A DNA stretch of 27,236 nt, from assembly GCF_000281045.1 (NCBI RefSeq), contig NW_008246104.1, forward strand, positions 68,765 through 96,000, written 5' to 3'. The DNA is from Saprolegnia diclina VS20. Its lineage: Eukaryota > Oomycota > Saprolegniomycetes > Saprolegniales > Saprolegniaceae. A program made the translations under genes and the position numbers. The notes under the pieces are model-generated. The model saw only the letters and a program-made list of their open reading frames with translations. It made no database searches and had not been told where the DNA came from. Below, piece after piece: positions 9,731 to 20,002 of the stretch (its first letter is position 1; the number at the start of each line of letters is the position of its first letter).

Positions 9731-11490
9731 ATGGCGTTCTCGTTCCTCGGCCTCCCCGCGCCCGTGCGCACCTACGCCAAGCCGACCGAGCCGGCGCCGA
9801 CGGCCGCGCCGGCCGCGAGCATCGTCGTGGCCAAGGCTCCGCGCCGAAGCGTCCCGGCGTACCCGCACCGCGCCAAGTTCGTCCCGCGGGCGCCCGAGGA
9901 CTATGGCGATGGCGGCGCGTACCCCGAGATCCACGTCTCGCAGTTTCCGATGGGCGTTGGCAGCAAGGACAAGATCAGCGACACGAACGTGCTGGCGCTC
10001 CAGGTCAACGAGAGCGGCCGCGCGCAGTACGATGCGATCGTCAAGAAGAAGAACCAGATCGTGTACAGCAGCTTTGCCGACGTGGTCGAGAAGGCGCCCG
10101 AGGCCGAGGCGCTCGAGAAGCCGTCAGTGGACGAAGAGATGGAAACCGCTGCCAAGACCAAGGCGGCGCTCGATGCGCTCGTGTCGGGCAAGGTCGCTGC
10201 CGCGCACCCGATCAACGCCACGCGGCAGTTGTCGGTCAAGGAGAACTCGAGCTATATCCGGTACGCTCCACGCTCTTTGTTCAAATGATAGACGCCACTG
10301 TGTTTGTAGGTATACGCCCCACGACCAAGGCAATGGCGACAAGCCGCCCGAGCAGCGTATTATCCGCATGGTTGAAGCGCCCGTGGACCCGATGCAGCCG
10401 CCGAAATACAAGCACAAGAAGGCGATGCGTGGCCCTGGCTCGCCGCCCGTGCCCGTGCTGCACTCGCCGCCGCGCAAACTGACGGTCCAGGACCAGCAGG
10501 CGTGGAAGATCCCACCATGCATTTCGAACTGGAAGAACGCCAAGGGCTACACGATTGCCCTCGACAAGCGTCTTGCTGCCGACGGCCGTGGTCTCCAGAA
10601 GGTCACTGTGAACGACCAGTTTGCGTCCTTTGCCGAAGCCCTCGCGATTGCCGAGCGCAAGGCGCGCGAAGAAGTCAACATGCGTGCGAACGTTCAGAAG
10701 CGTCTCGATGCCAAGCAGAAGGAGCTGAAGGAACAGGAGCTGCGCGACTTGGCCGCCAAGGCTCGCATGGAGCGGTCGGGAGGTCGCGACGACCGTCGCC
10801 ACAGTGACGACGACGACGATGACGACGATCCGCGTGCGCGCCGCGAGCGTGACAAGTACATTCTGCGTGCTCCTGCGATGTGGAAGCTCATGCAATATAT
10901 ATCGTAGGCTCCGCCACGAACGCATGCGTGAACGCGAGCGCGAGATGCGCCTCGAGAACCTCATGGGCAAGAAGGGCAAGCTCGCGCGCGACGAAGACCG
11001 CGACGTGTCGGAGAAGATCGCGCTTGGCCAGCTCCAGGGCGGCAAGGGTGCGAGCGGCGCGCAGTTTGATTCGCGTCTCTTCAACCAGACGCAGGGCATG
11101 GACTCTGGGTTTGGCAACGACGACGAGTACAACGTGTACAGCAAGCCCATGCTGGACCGCGGCAAGGCGAGCGTGTACCGGCCCAAGGCCGACGCCGAGG
11201 GGATTGACGGCGACAAAGACTACGCCGACCTCAAGAGCTCAAGCACGAAGCGCTTCCGCGCCGACAAGGAGTTTGCGGGCACCAACCACGCGCAGACGCG
11301 CAGCGGACCCGTCCAGTTCACCTACGACGACGCGCGCGATCGCAAGCGCAGCCGGTCGCGCTCCGACTCGCGGGACCGTCGTCGGAGCCGCAGCCGGGAG
11401 CCCAAGCGGCGGCGCCACAGCGACGACGACCAAGAGTCCAAGGACCCGTTTGACGTCGACCGGTTCCTCTCGGACGCCCGTCGTCGATAA
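9731..11490 (+). CDS. SNW1: SNW1/SKIP spliceosome and transcription cofactor
   Basis: Exons 9731-10260, 10310-10855, 10908-11490; 552 aa, near the family's usual 530-570. The conserved SNW core is plain: YIRYTPHDQG, EQRIIRMVEAPVDPMQPP, GPGSPPVPVLHSP, then WKIPPCISNWKNAKGYT (SNWKN at 249-253) and LDKRLAADGRG. A charged region follows with the expected DVSEKIALGQ, then DEYNVYSKPML, which matches the C-terminal NVYDKPLF-type motif. An Asp run (DDDDDDDD) and an Arg/Ser-rich tail (SRSRSDSRDRRRSRSR) complete it. SNW1/Prp45 is a core subunit of activated spliceosomes (Prp19-related) and a transcriptional coregulator. Both introns are about 50 nt with GTAC donors. It converges on the small basic gene downstream, 97 bp apart. 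Confidence 0.97.
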
Positions 11491-11587
11491 GCGCTTTGTA
11501 TAATCGCATGCACCCTTTTTAAAGTCATAAGTGACTAGTGATGAGGATGTTACAAGACGTTAAATTAGTCGACATAAGACAAACCCA

Positions 11588-11887
11588 CTAGTTGAGAAGG
11601 AATGCGATGCTCAAGGGGTCGGACAAGGGTCCACGGCACGCAGCTCCTGGTGTCGGCGACGCCGGTGCCACGGTGCCCTCGGCCTTGGCCGCGAGCTTGC
11701 GCGCCCGCATGCGCATGTACTTTTGGCGCTGGCGGAGTCGCTCCTTCTCCCGGTTCTCGCTGTAGTACGTGCGAAGCTTGGCGAGGACAGAGTCGCGGTT
11801 GTCCTCGTAGTACTGCTTGGAGCGCACGCGGTTCGTCTCGAGCTGCTGCTTGGTCAAGACGCGCTTCTTCATGGCCCCCGCCGGCAT
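11588..11887 (-). CDS. Small basic helical protein, paralogue of the 18747-19058 gene
   Basis: A single exon of 99 aa. The first in-frame ATG (11887) is used. It is strongly charged and predicted helical: LTKQQLETNRVRSKQYYED, then VLAKLRTYYSENREKERLRQ, then RQKYMRMRARKL, with a neutral tail ending AFLLN. The second copy keeps this pattern (R-S-K-x-Y-Y-E, VLAKLR, ENREKERLRQR, KYxRxxARK, and a C-terminal F-x-L-N), so purifying selection is likely. The YY-x-x-N/H-R-E units resemble short degenerate helical repeats seen in some protist and giant-virus proteins. I recognise no named family. Nucleic-acid binding is possible given the basic charge, but this is inference. Confidence 0.75.
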   Translation of the reverse strand: MPAGAMKKRVLTKQQLETNRVRSKQYYEDNRDSVLAKLRTYYSENREKERLRQRQKYMRMRARKLAAKAEGTVAPASPTPGAACRGPLSDPLSIAFLLN

Positions 11888-13009
11888 TTCTCGTAACTTG
11901 GCAAAAAGGAGTCTGCTCAATGGCTTGAAAGCGCCGCTAAGAGTCCCACGCTAATGGATGTGCCCGTGTGAATGGACGAGCTTGGATGCCACATCACAGA
12001 CACCAGCTTCGGTACTGCTCGCCGGCGTGCTTGGCCAGTGTAGCTCGCCGGATCTGGGTGACGATGCCGTACTCGATGCACAGCGTATGAAGAAGGAGAC
12101 TGGAGGAACTGTACGTTGGGTCAACTTGGCCGTTTTGGTGACAATGTGAGATAGTATGTGTTAAGCGGCAACAGATAAGAGCTGGTACGACGCACGAGCA
12201 GTCGGTCCGTGATCACTCGAGGAATAAAAGGCAAGAACGAGCTGGTGCTGCAAGACCGACTACGAACGACGTGGGTTCTTGTCGCTACGCTGTGTTTGCA
12301 CTGTCTGCACCCTGATCAGAGATGGGCGCCTTCGCACGTACCCCGAGCTCCACGCGTGAGGATGTGGTCGCGATGTGGCCTTGACCACTCTGTTTTCTCT
12401 TGACCAGCATCTGTTTGCTCGTAATTATCTTGTTCAAGTACATGTCCACCGGTGGCGGTGGGACGCGATGCTTTCCTCGGCTTGAAATTGGTCAAGAAAA
12501 TCTCGATATAGCACTACATGCATCCAAAAAAGTCTATCGACTCATTTCACGCTCCACACAGGGTTCGGAGGTGCGAGGGTCTGCGGGTTGCCGTCGAGAT
12601 GTTAGCATTTCTGTCTTATTTAAGCGAATTAGCTGTCGCGAGCGCTCTGATTGGATGCCACATCATTCAAGACATCACTGTCCGTCACGTGGCACGCGAT
12701 TGGTTCCATGTGGCGTCACTCGACGACCTCGCCGTGGCAAGGACCTGTTGCACATTGTACTGGTGTTAGCTATGATTCCCAACGCGTGTTGGTGGTAATG
12801 AAGGAGAGGATGTCCTGGTAACCTCGTCGTCACGCTGTCCACGGCGCTGTGGCTGACTGAATTTGAACCACGTGCTCTGGTCAGACTCGACCACGGGCGC
12901 ACCCACGTGATCGCTGCGCCGTCCGAAGATGAGCTGCCGTGGGACGAGCAAAAGGATGTGGGCAAAATTTCAAACTTGGTATCTTTCTCACTTTTCAATT
13001 TGCCTCGCC
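11888..13009. other. Long intergenic region upstream of transporter copy 1
   Basis: No recognisable gene; open frames around 12400-12800 lack family resemblance. The right half holds three CACGTG palindromes (12686-12691, 12869-12874, 12904-12909), plus a GATTGG (CCAAT complement) near 12698. CACGTG is a general bHLH/bZIP-type site; binding here is unproven. The core promoter at 12986-13001 is listed separately. Confidence 0.5.
12986..13001 (+). promoter_or_regulatory. Oomycete-type Inr+FPR core promoter of transporter copy 1
   Basis: TCTCACTTTTCAATTT matches GCTCATTYYNCAWTTT at 14 of 16 positions. It ends 8 bp before the ATG at 13010. This is the best match in the window and supports both the start codon and the oomycete assignment. 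Confidence 0.7.
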
Positions 13010-15163
13010 ATGGCCGAGTACACTGCAATGATGAGCCCGTCCGGGTGCGCGCCGGACGCTGCGGCGCCTCGGAAGCGGTACCTCAACATCGCAATCTCCA
13101 ACGACAACGAGCAAGGTCCGTCGTTCCTGTATCCTGCCAAAGACTGCGGCTACGAGAACGTCCGCGCGGCCTCGGAGGAAATCGACGCGATCCGTGTGAC
13201 GCTCAACCGCCCCAAAAAGCTCCTCGGTGAGTGGCGCTCGACTGCTATCTCGGGCAACGACCTCCTCGGCAGTTGCCTCTACTCGGCTGGTCTCGTCGCT
13301 GCGTCGGCCGGGTACCTTGCGCCCATCGGCTTTCTCCTCGTCTCGCTCGTGCTCTACGTCTTCCGCTTCATCTACGAAGAAGTCGTGACAGCCTTTCCGC
13401 TCAACGGCGGCTCGTACAACTGCCTCCTCAACACCACATCGAAGCGGTTTGCGGCGATTGCGGCCTGTATGAGCATCCTCTCGTACCTCGCAACCGCGGT
13501 TGTCTCGGCCACGTCGGCGACCTTTTACTTTCAGTCGCAGTTCTCAGAGCTCCCCGTCCTCGGCACCTCCATCGGGATCCTCGGGCTGTTTGCCATCTTG
13601 AACATCATTGGCATTGGCGAGTCGGCGGTCGTCGCGCTCATCATCTTTAGCTTTCACGTGCTGACGCTCACGATGCTCGTGGTCGTCAGCGCCATCTACA
13701 TGGTATTCCATCCCTTTGTTTTCGACTGTGTCTAATATTGCCATCTCTAGTTCAAGCACCCGGATATTATCCGAGACAACTTCCACACGGCGCTGCCCAA
13801 CGTTGACTTCGCCGGCAACATCATCACGGGCAACATCGCGACTGCGCTTTTCTTTGGCTTTTCGTCGGCGATGCTCGGCGTCACGGGGTTTGAAACCTCG
13901 TCCAACTTTGTCGAGAGCCAGCAGCCGGGCGTCTTCCGCAAGACGATGCGGGTACGTCCATCGATAACATGACATTTATGTCCACACCTCACAGTACTAT
14001 GCTAGAACATGTGGGGTTTTGCGACCGTCTACAACCCGATTCTGTCACTTTTGAGTCTCGGTGTGCTCCCGCTGCACAGCAAAGACGGGCTCCTGGCCTT
14101 CCGGAGCACGGTGCTGGCGCAAATGGGCTACATTGCTGGCGGCAAGTGGCTCCAGCTCTGGGTCGCCATCGACGCGCTCATCGTGCTGGCAGCCGGTGTC
14201 CTCACGTCGTACGTCGGCATCACGGGTCTCATCCGGCGCCTCAGCAACGACCGCGTCGTGCCCGCCTTCCTCACGCACGAGAACAAGTGCCGCGGCACGC
14301 CGCACTGGATCTCGATCCTCTTCTTCATCGTGAGCGCGAGTCTTGTCTTGGTCCTCAACGCGGACGCGACGATCCTCGGCGGTGTCTTCACCTTTGCATT
14401 CCTCTCGATGATGATCCTCTTTGGCGCCGGCTGCATCACGCTCAAGCTCAAGCGCCAAGACATTCCGCGCGACGTCCACGCGCCGTGGTGGGCGTGTATC
14501 CTCGGTGTCACCATGGTCGGTATCGGGTATTTCTGCCAGCTCCTCGGCAACCCGCAAGTGCTGGTGTACTTTTTCCTCTACTTTATCGTGATTGCCGGCG
14601 TCGTCTTTGGCATGGTCGAGCGCATTGCGATTCTCCGCCTCTTTATCTTTGTCATCAACGTCGGTTGCGGGAAGAGTAAGAGCAAGCCGACGACAACAAC
14701 GACGCCCGATGTGCTCGAGAGCAGCCAGCCGACCAAGGTCCGGTTCTTTGAGAGCGAGAACCACCGCGTCGCCAAGCTCACGCAGGCCATCAAGACGATG
14801 AACGAGCGCCCGATGATCTTCTTTGTGAAGGCGCCCAACCTCACGACGATGAACAAGGCCATCATGTACGTCCGCCGTAACGAAATCACGCAGCACCTTC
14901 GGTTTGTACACGTGTACGCGGACGAGACGGACGCGAATTTGGCGGCGATCCAGGAGATGCGCGACATGGTCACGCTCTTCGACTCGATTTACCCCAAACT
15001 CCGCATGGACTTTTTGTCGGTGGTCGGGAACTTCGACCCGGCCATGATCCAGTGGATTGCGCAAGAGTACGACGTGCCGACCAACATGATGTTCATCAAG
15101 CAGCCGAGCAACCTCGCTGCGCACAAGGTCTCGTCGCGCGGTGTTCGCGTCATCACGGGCTAA
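13010..15163 (+). CDS. APC-superfamily amino acid permease, copy 1
   Basis: Exons 13010-13702, 13751-13951, 14006-15163; 683 aa. A hydrophilic N-terminus (about 75 aa) precedes roughly a dozen membrane segments. The first, STAISGNDLLGSCLYSAGLV, carries the APC-type GNxxGSG-like turn; TAFPLNGGSYNCLLNTTSK follows. After the last membrane segment (VLVYFFLYFIVIAGVVFGM), about 170 cytosolic residues include ERPMIFFVKAPNLTTMNKA, HLRFVHVYADET and FIKQPSNLAAHKVSSRGVRV. This alternating strand/helix pattern suggests a Rossmann-like or universal-stress-like regulatory domain (inference). It probably imports amino acids or related amines across the plasma membrane; the substrate is unknown. It forms a tandem pair with 15628-17856, and patches of the two are identical. 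Confidence 0.9.
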
Positions 15164-15627
15164 ATGGACAGACGGATGATGTCGAAAGACGACATTAATT
15201 CCATAGTAATACAATTATAACGAGAAATTCATACAAGGTCAATGGACAATACCATTGCGTGGATCTTCCTCGTGGTTTTTGTCCCATTTGATGGGCGAAC
15301 TAGGGTAGCATCACTGAATACTAGCAGTCGGGAATTGAAGTGGCACGTCTCCAAGGGTGGATGCTGCGTCCGCGCTTGAGCTTATCACGACTCGTACTCG
15401 ATTGAAAAGGTCCATGCGCCAGTAGTCGCTTGAATCGTTTAGTCGGTGGACGATGTGGCACCAAATAGTCGTTCGATTTTGTGGGCACATCCTTGCCAAA
15501 AGATCAAGCGGCAGCTGACCAATCGCAGACGCCGGCTAAAGATAGCTGCGCATGGATTGGTCCATGCGCACCAATGGCATCGCGGCTGGGGAATCCGGCT
15601 CTGGAGTTGGGCATTGGAGCTTTTGCC
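15164..15627. other. Intergenic region between the two transporters
   Basis: No gene is seen. It contains the inverted repeat at 15547-15570 and a cluster of CCAAT/ATTGG motifs (about 15518-15575). Copy 2 lacks the clear Inr+FPR motif that copy 1 has, so the two promoters have diverged. Confidence 0.55.
15547..15570. repeat. Perfect 10-bp inverted repeat with 4-nt loop
   Basis: TGCGCATGGA and TCCATGCGCA flank a TTGG loop, about 58 bp upstream of the transporter copy 2 start. The loop and neighbours contribute ATTGG, and CCAAT occurs on both sides. It could be a dimeric transcription factor site or a hairpin in the 5' UTR. Confidence 0.6.
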
Positions 15628-17856
15628 ATGTCGAACGACTACGGCGAGATGGAGTCGCCGACGGTGGTCACGCTGCCACCTGAGGTTCCGCCCACGGGCC
15701 CGAAGCGGTACCTCAACATCGTCATCTCCAACGACAACGAGCAAGGCCCATCCTTCCTCTACCCAACCAAGGACTGCGGCTACGAGAACGTCACCGCGCC
15801 GCCCGACGCGATCGCCGCCATCCGCGCGTCGCAGAGCCAGCCCAAGCACTTGCTCGGCGAGTGGCGTTCGACCGCTATCTCGGGTAATGATCTCCTCGGC
15901 AGCTGTCTCTACTCGGCGGGCGTCGTGGCTGCATCTGCCGGGTACCTTGCGCCTATCGGCTTTTTCCTCGTCTCGCTCGTGCTGTACGTTTTCCGCTTCA
16001 TCTACGAAGAAGTCGTGACGGCCTTTCCGCTCAACGGCGGCTCGTACAACTGCCTCCTCAACACCACATCGAAGCGGTTTGCAGCCGTGGCGGCGTGCCT
16101 GAGCATTCTCTCGTACCTCGCAACCGCGGTTGTCTCGGCCACGTCGGCTGCCTCCTACTTCAAGTACGAGGTAAAGCTCTGCTACGCTTGAACGATACCT
16201 ATCTGCGATGGCCTTTAGTACCCGGATCTGCCGCTCCTGGCGACGTCGATTGGGATTCTTGCGCTCTTTGCGATCTTGAACATCATTGGCATTGGCGAGT
16301 CCTCGGTCGTCGCGCTCTTCATCTTTAGCTTTCACGTGCTGACGCTCACGGTGCTCGTGGTCGTCAGCACCATCTACACGGTATTCCATCCACTTTTTGA
16401 ATGTGTCGAATATTGTCATTTCTAGTTCAAGCACCCGGACATTCTCAAAGACAACTACCACCAGCCATTGCCCGACGTCAACTTTGCAGGCAATTTTATC
16501 ACGGGCAACGTCGCGACTGCGCTTTTCTTTGGCTTTTCGTCGGCGATGCTCGGCGTCACGGGGTTTGAAACCTCGTCCAACTTTGTCGAAGAGCAGCAAC
16601 CAGGCGTCTTTCGCAAGACGATGCGGGTACGTCCATCGATAACATGACATTTATGTCCACACCTCACTGTGACTATGCTAGAACATGTGGGCGTTTGCGA
16701 CCGTCTACAACATCCTCTTGTCGCTTTTGAGTCTCGGCGTCCTTCCGCTCAACGCGCCGGATGGTCTCCTGGCCAACGAGAGTACCGTGCTGGCGCAAAT
16801 GGGCTACATTGCCGGTGGCAAGTGGCTCCAGCTCTGGATCGCCATCGATGCACTTGTCGTGCTCGCGGCCGGTGTCCTCACGTCCTTCGTCGGCATCACA
16901 GGTCTCATCCTCCGTCTCAGCAACGACCGCGTCATGCCCGCCTTCCTCACGAACCAAAACGCGTGCCGAAGCACGCCACACTGGATCTCGATCCTCTTCT
17001 TCATCGTGAGCGCGAGCCTCATCCTCGTCCTCGACGCCAACATCAAGATCCTCGGCGGTGTCTTCACCTTTGCATTCCTCTCGATGATGTTCCTCTTTGG
17101 CGCCGGCTGCATCACGCTCAAGCTCAAACGCCAAGACATTCCGCGCGACGTGCAGGCGCCGTGGTGGGCGTGTATCCTCGGTGTCACCATGGTCGGTATC
17201 GGGTATTTCTGCCAGCTCCTCGGCAACCCGCAAGTGCTGGTGTACTTTTTCCTCTACTTTATCGTGATTGCAACGGTTGTCTTTGGCATGGTCGAGCGTG
17301 TCGCGATCTTGCGCGTACTCATCCTCGTCGTCAACCTCGTGTGCGGCAGCGATAGGCGCGAGCCGTCGTCGCTGTCCAAGGGCCGGTACTTTGAGCGCGA
17401 GAGCAACCGTGTCGCCAAGCTCACGCAGGCCATCAAGGACATCAACGAGCGCCCGATGATCTTCTTTGTGAAAGCACCGCGCCTCACGACGATGAACAAG
17501 GCCATCATGTACGTCCGCGCCAACGAAATCACGCAGCACCTCCGGTTTGTGCACATGTACGCGGACGAGACTGACGCGAATTTGGCGGCGATCCAAGAGA
17601 TGCGCGACATGGTCACGCTCTTCGACAGCATGTACCCCAAGCTCCAGTAGGCTCTCCAAGTCTGCGAACACCGCGCCGACAATGACGTTTCCGTAGGATG
17701 GACTTTATCTCGATCCACGGCGCGTTTGACCCGGCGATGATCGAGTGGATTGCGCGCGAGTACGACATCCCGACCAATACCATGTTCATCAAGCAGCCGA
17801 GCAACCTCGCTGCGCACAAGGTCTCGTCGCGCGGCGTCCGCGTCATTACGGGCTGA
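15628..17856 (+). CDS. APC-superfamily amino acid permease, copy 2
   Basis: Exons 15628-16170, 16219-16380, 16426-16626, 16682-17646, 17697-17856; 676 aa. The protein is closely similar to copy 1 throughout: the KRYLNI.ISNDNEQGPSFLY N-terminus, the membrane domain and the soluble tail ending FIKQPSNLAAHKVSSRGVRV. The start at 15628 (MSNDYGEMESPTVV) is chosen to match the N-terminal length of copy 1; the same frame is open further upstream. Two introns shared with copy 1 are in identical positions. Two more (16171-16218 and 17647-17696) interrupt sequence that is continuous in copy 1. Without the last intron the frame would stop after KLQ, losing about 53 residues; with it, the conserved MDF...ITG ending is restored. 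The substrate is probably the same class as copy 1. Confidence 0.9.
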
Positions 17857-18746
17857 GGAGCTCAAAGCACGAAAGGCCGATCGAATAGCGTATGGACTCG
17901 TCGCTCTACTTGTGGCTAGTTTCGACTAAAACAGGCAAAACGTGGTGTAGTATGGCTCTTATGTGTGGCACGTTGGCATAAATGTGGTTAGTTGTGGCAC
18001 CACACGACAATGTTGTCCGGCGGCTAGGTATGCTGCGACTAATATCGCGCCCGACCGGTTTGTAAACATAGCAAGAGGTGCACTGGAGTTGTACGTGCAA
18101 ATGGGACAGACCGTGCACCGGTGGACGCGACTCGGCGCGGTTATCGGCGCCAATTGGCAGACAGAGTGGATGCGTCGAGCCAATCATCGTCGCGGAGCCT
18201 TCGCCCTTGCTGCTTGGCACGTGTGATACGACGTGGGACATGCGAGGCGCCCATGGCGCCAGCGCGCGTGGAGATTGCAGCCGAATCTGATTGCCATTCT
18301 TATCACAGAAAACGTCTGTCCTTACGTCGCAGCTTCAAGTGGACTGCACGTCCAGAGGATTCGACCGTACGAGTACTACTACAAGGACGTCCAAAGCCGC
18401 GGCCGCGCGATGCGATAAACAAGTAGCTTGCATTGCTCCGGGGCAAAGATGGCGGCGCGCAGCCTTTTTTTAACGCGCCCGTCACATGAGATTCAAGGCT
18501 TGAATCTGCAGATGCCAGTTGGACGACCGACGAACGTTGTTTCCTTCTACGCAGTGCATGGCACCTTGATGTGGCACGGCTCTAGGTTTTGTATACACTT
18601 TTCTATACGAGTGTTTACAAATTGGGCTCGCCCTTTTTCTTCGCCACGTCTCACGAACCACTTCAACGTGCGCCACTTAGCACCGCGGGCACTTGGTCAC
18701 TTAACAATTTGCCTCGTCCGCAGCAACCAACACCAATTTCGACACC
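17857..18746. other. Intergenic region upstream of the second small basic gene
   Basis: Many short open frames occur but none has recognisable features. The only signal is the core promoter match at 18695-18710. Confidence 0.5.
18695..18710 (+). promoter_or_regulatory. Probable Inr+FPR core promoter of the small basic gene
   Basis: GGTCACTTAACAATTT matches the TCATTYYNCAWTTT part of the consensus at 12 of 14 positions. It lies 37 bp upstream of the ATG at 18747. Confidence 0.5.
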
Positions 18747-19058
18747 ATGGCTGGCAGCAAGCACCCGAACCCGACGTCGGTCGAACTCCTTTGCCAAGCC
18801 AAGAAGCAGCGCTGCGTGAGCCAGAAGCAGCTCGAGAGCAACCGCGCGCGCTCCAAGAAGTACTATGAAGAGCACCGCGAGCACGTCCTTGCGAAGCTCC
18901 GCGCCAACTACCTCGAGAACCGCGAGAAGGAGCGGTTGCGCCAGCGGGAAAAGTACCTCCGCCTCAAGGCCCGCAAGATGCTCGAAGAGCAGCAGGCGCG
19001 CGCCGCGGCCACGTCGCCCCTCGACATCCGCCTTTGCGTCTCGTTCATCCTCAACTAG
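18747..19058 (+). CDS. Small basic helical protein, paralogue of the 11588-11887 gene
   Basis: A single exon of 103 aa in a good start context (ACACCATGG). Residues about 25-80 repeat the pattern of the other copy: QKQLESNRARSKKYYEEHRE, VLAKLRANYLENREKERLRQ, REKYLRLKARKML. The linker is Ala-rich and the tail ends SFILN (AFLLN in the paralogue). The N-terminal 20 residues (MAGSKHPNPTSVELLCQAKK) are unlike the other copy. No known domain is recognised. The two copies are divergently oriented on either side of the transporter pair, about 6.9 kb apart. Possible roles are RNA or DNA binding through the basic helix, or a helical adaptor; neither is shown. Confidence 0.78.
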   Translation: MAGSKHPNPTSVELLCQAKKQRCVSQKQLESNRARSKKYYEEHREHVLAKLRANYLENREKERLRQREKYLRLKARKMLEEQQARAAATSPLDIRLCVSFILN

Positions 19059-20002
19059 ATAGCCCTCGATAGAAGTAGCGATAGAAGCAGCGTATTATAC
19101 TATTTAATCTATATTGTCCTTAGCAATCGACGGGCATGTTCTTCGTTTCGACGGTGCGGCGGCGACGCCCACCCATGATGCGTGTCCGAACAGGTACAAC
19201 CGGTCGCCCCTCCCACCATGCACCAACTTGCATGTGCATCCAAGGTGGTTGTCTTCGGGGAGCGGTTCCGCTCGCTTTGCTGCTGAAGCCGCTCGGCCTC
19301 TCGCCGGAGAGCGTTCCTCAGCCACGCTCCGGAATCAGGACCAAGCGCCAACCCATCATGTCGCGCGCCAACAAACCGCCTAGCGTCGTCGTACCGACTT
19401 CAACTTGAACGTCGTCCATGTGTGTATGTGGGTACCTCTAGCTATTGCCGTGCTACTTCCCTCTCGGACGTACAGACACGCGGGCAATTTGATAATGGCG
19501 AAGATTCCATTGCTCCATACAGTCGGCTTGGCGCAGAGCCTTAGAAATGCACGGGTCCGCCACCATGCTTGCCATTCCTGAAGGTGTCGACGTTCACATA
19601 CATAACGCACGTCAAGTGTATCCAGGATCACCGTCTTTCCGAGACCGCCTTTCCGGCAATCGAGTCGCTGTTTGCTCAAACACGCAGCGCGACCGCAAGC
19701 GCCCACAAGACTCTTCCCGTGGACGCATGCACCAGCTGGTATACCTGATTACAAGTCGCGTCCGACTGCTTTCTTCTCGCGAACGCGGAGCATCTGAGAA
19801 CGCCATAGGGAGTGGCTGGGGCGCAGGGGCATAGTAGCCGGACCCGTGCCCTCCACAAATCTCATGCAGGTGGGCCAGGTGTTTCCACCTGTACTACACC
19901 ACACCGTAGGACACGGACTCGTCCACCGCACTGCAGATTTAGTCGCCGACGCCGTCCCGAAGAGAACTAATGATTCCGTGCTTCTAGCGTTGCGACTCTG
20001 TA
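19059..20002. other. Intergenic region downstream of the 2OG oxygenase gene
   Basis: No gene could be supported. A minus-strand frame near 19640 contains GGLGKT, but without the preceding glycine of a Walker A motif or other nucleotide-binding motifs. See the rejected list. Confidence 0.45.

Noticed and set aside
12400-12798. 132-codon plus-strand frame
   Set aside because: No recognisable domain, atypical composition for genes in this window, and no core promoter motif.
14045-15214. Long antisense open frame (389 codons) over transporter copy 1, with similar ones over copy 2 (16673-17671)
   Set aside because: GC-rich codon use leaves few stops on the opposite strand. The products are Arg/His/Asp-rich without domain features, and the sense frame is a conserved permease.
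19380-19706. Minus-strand frame with GGLGKT, resembling a P-loop (NB-ARC-like)
   Set aside because: The first glycine of GxxxxGK[ST] is replaced by Arg and no Walker B or further NB-ARC motif follows. No start or splice context; probably chance.
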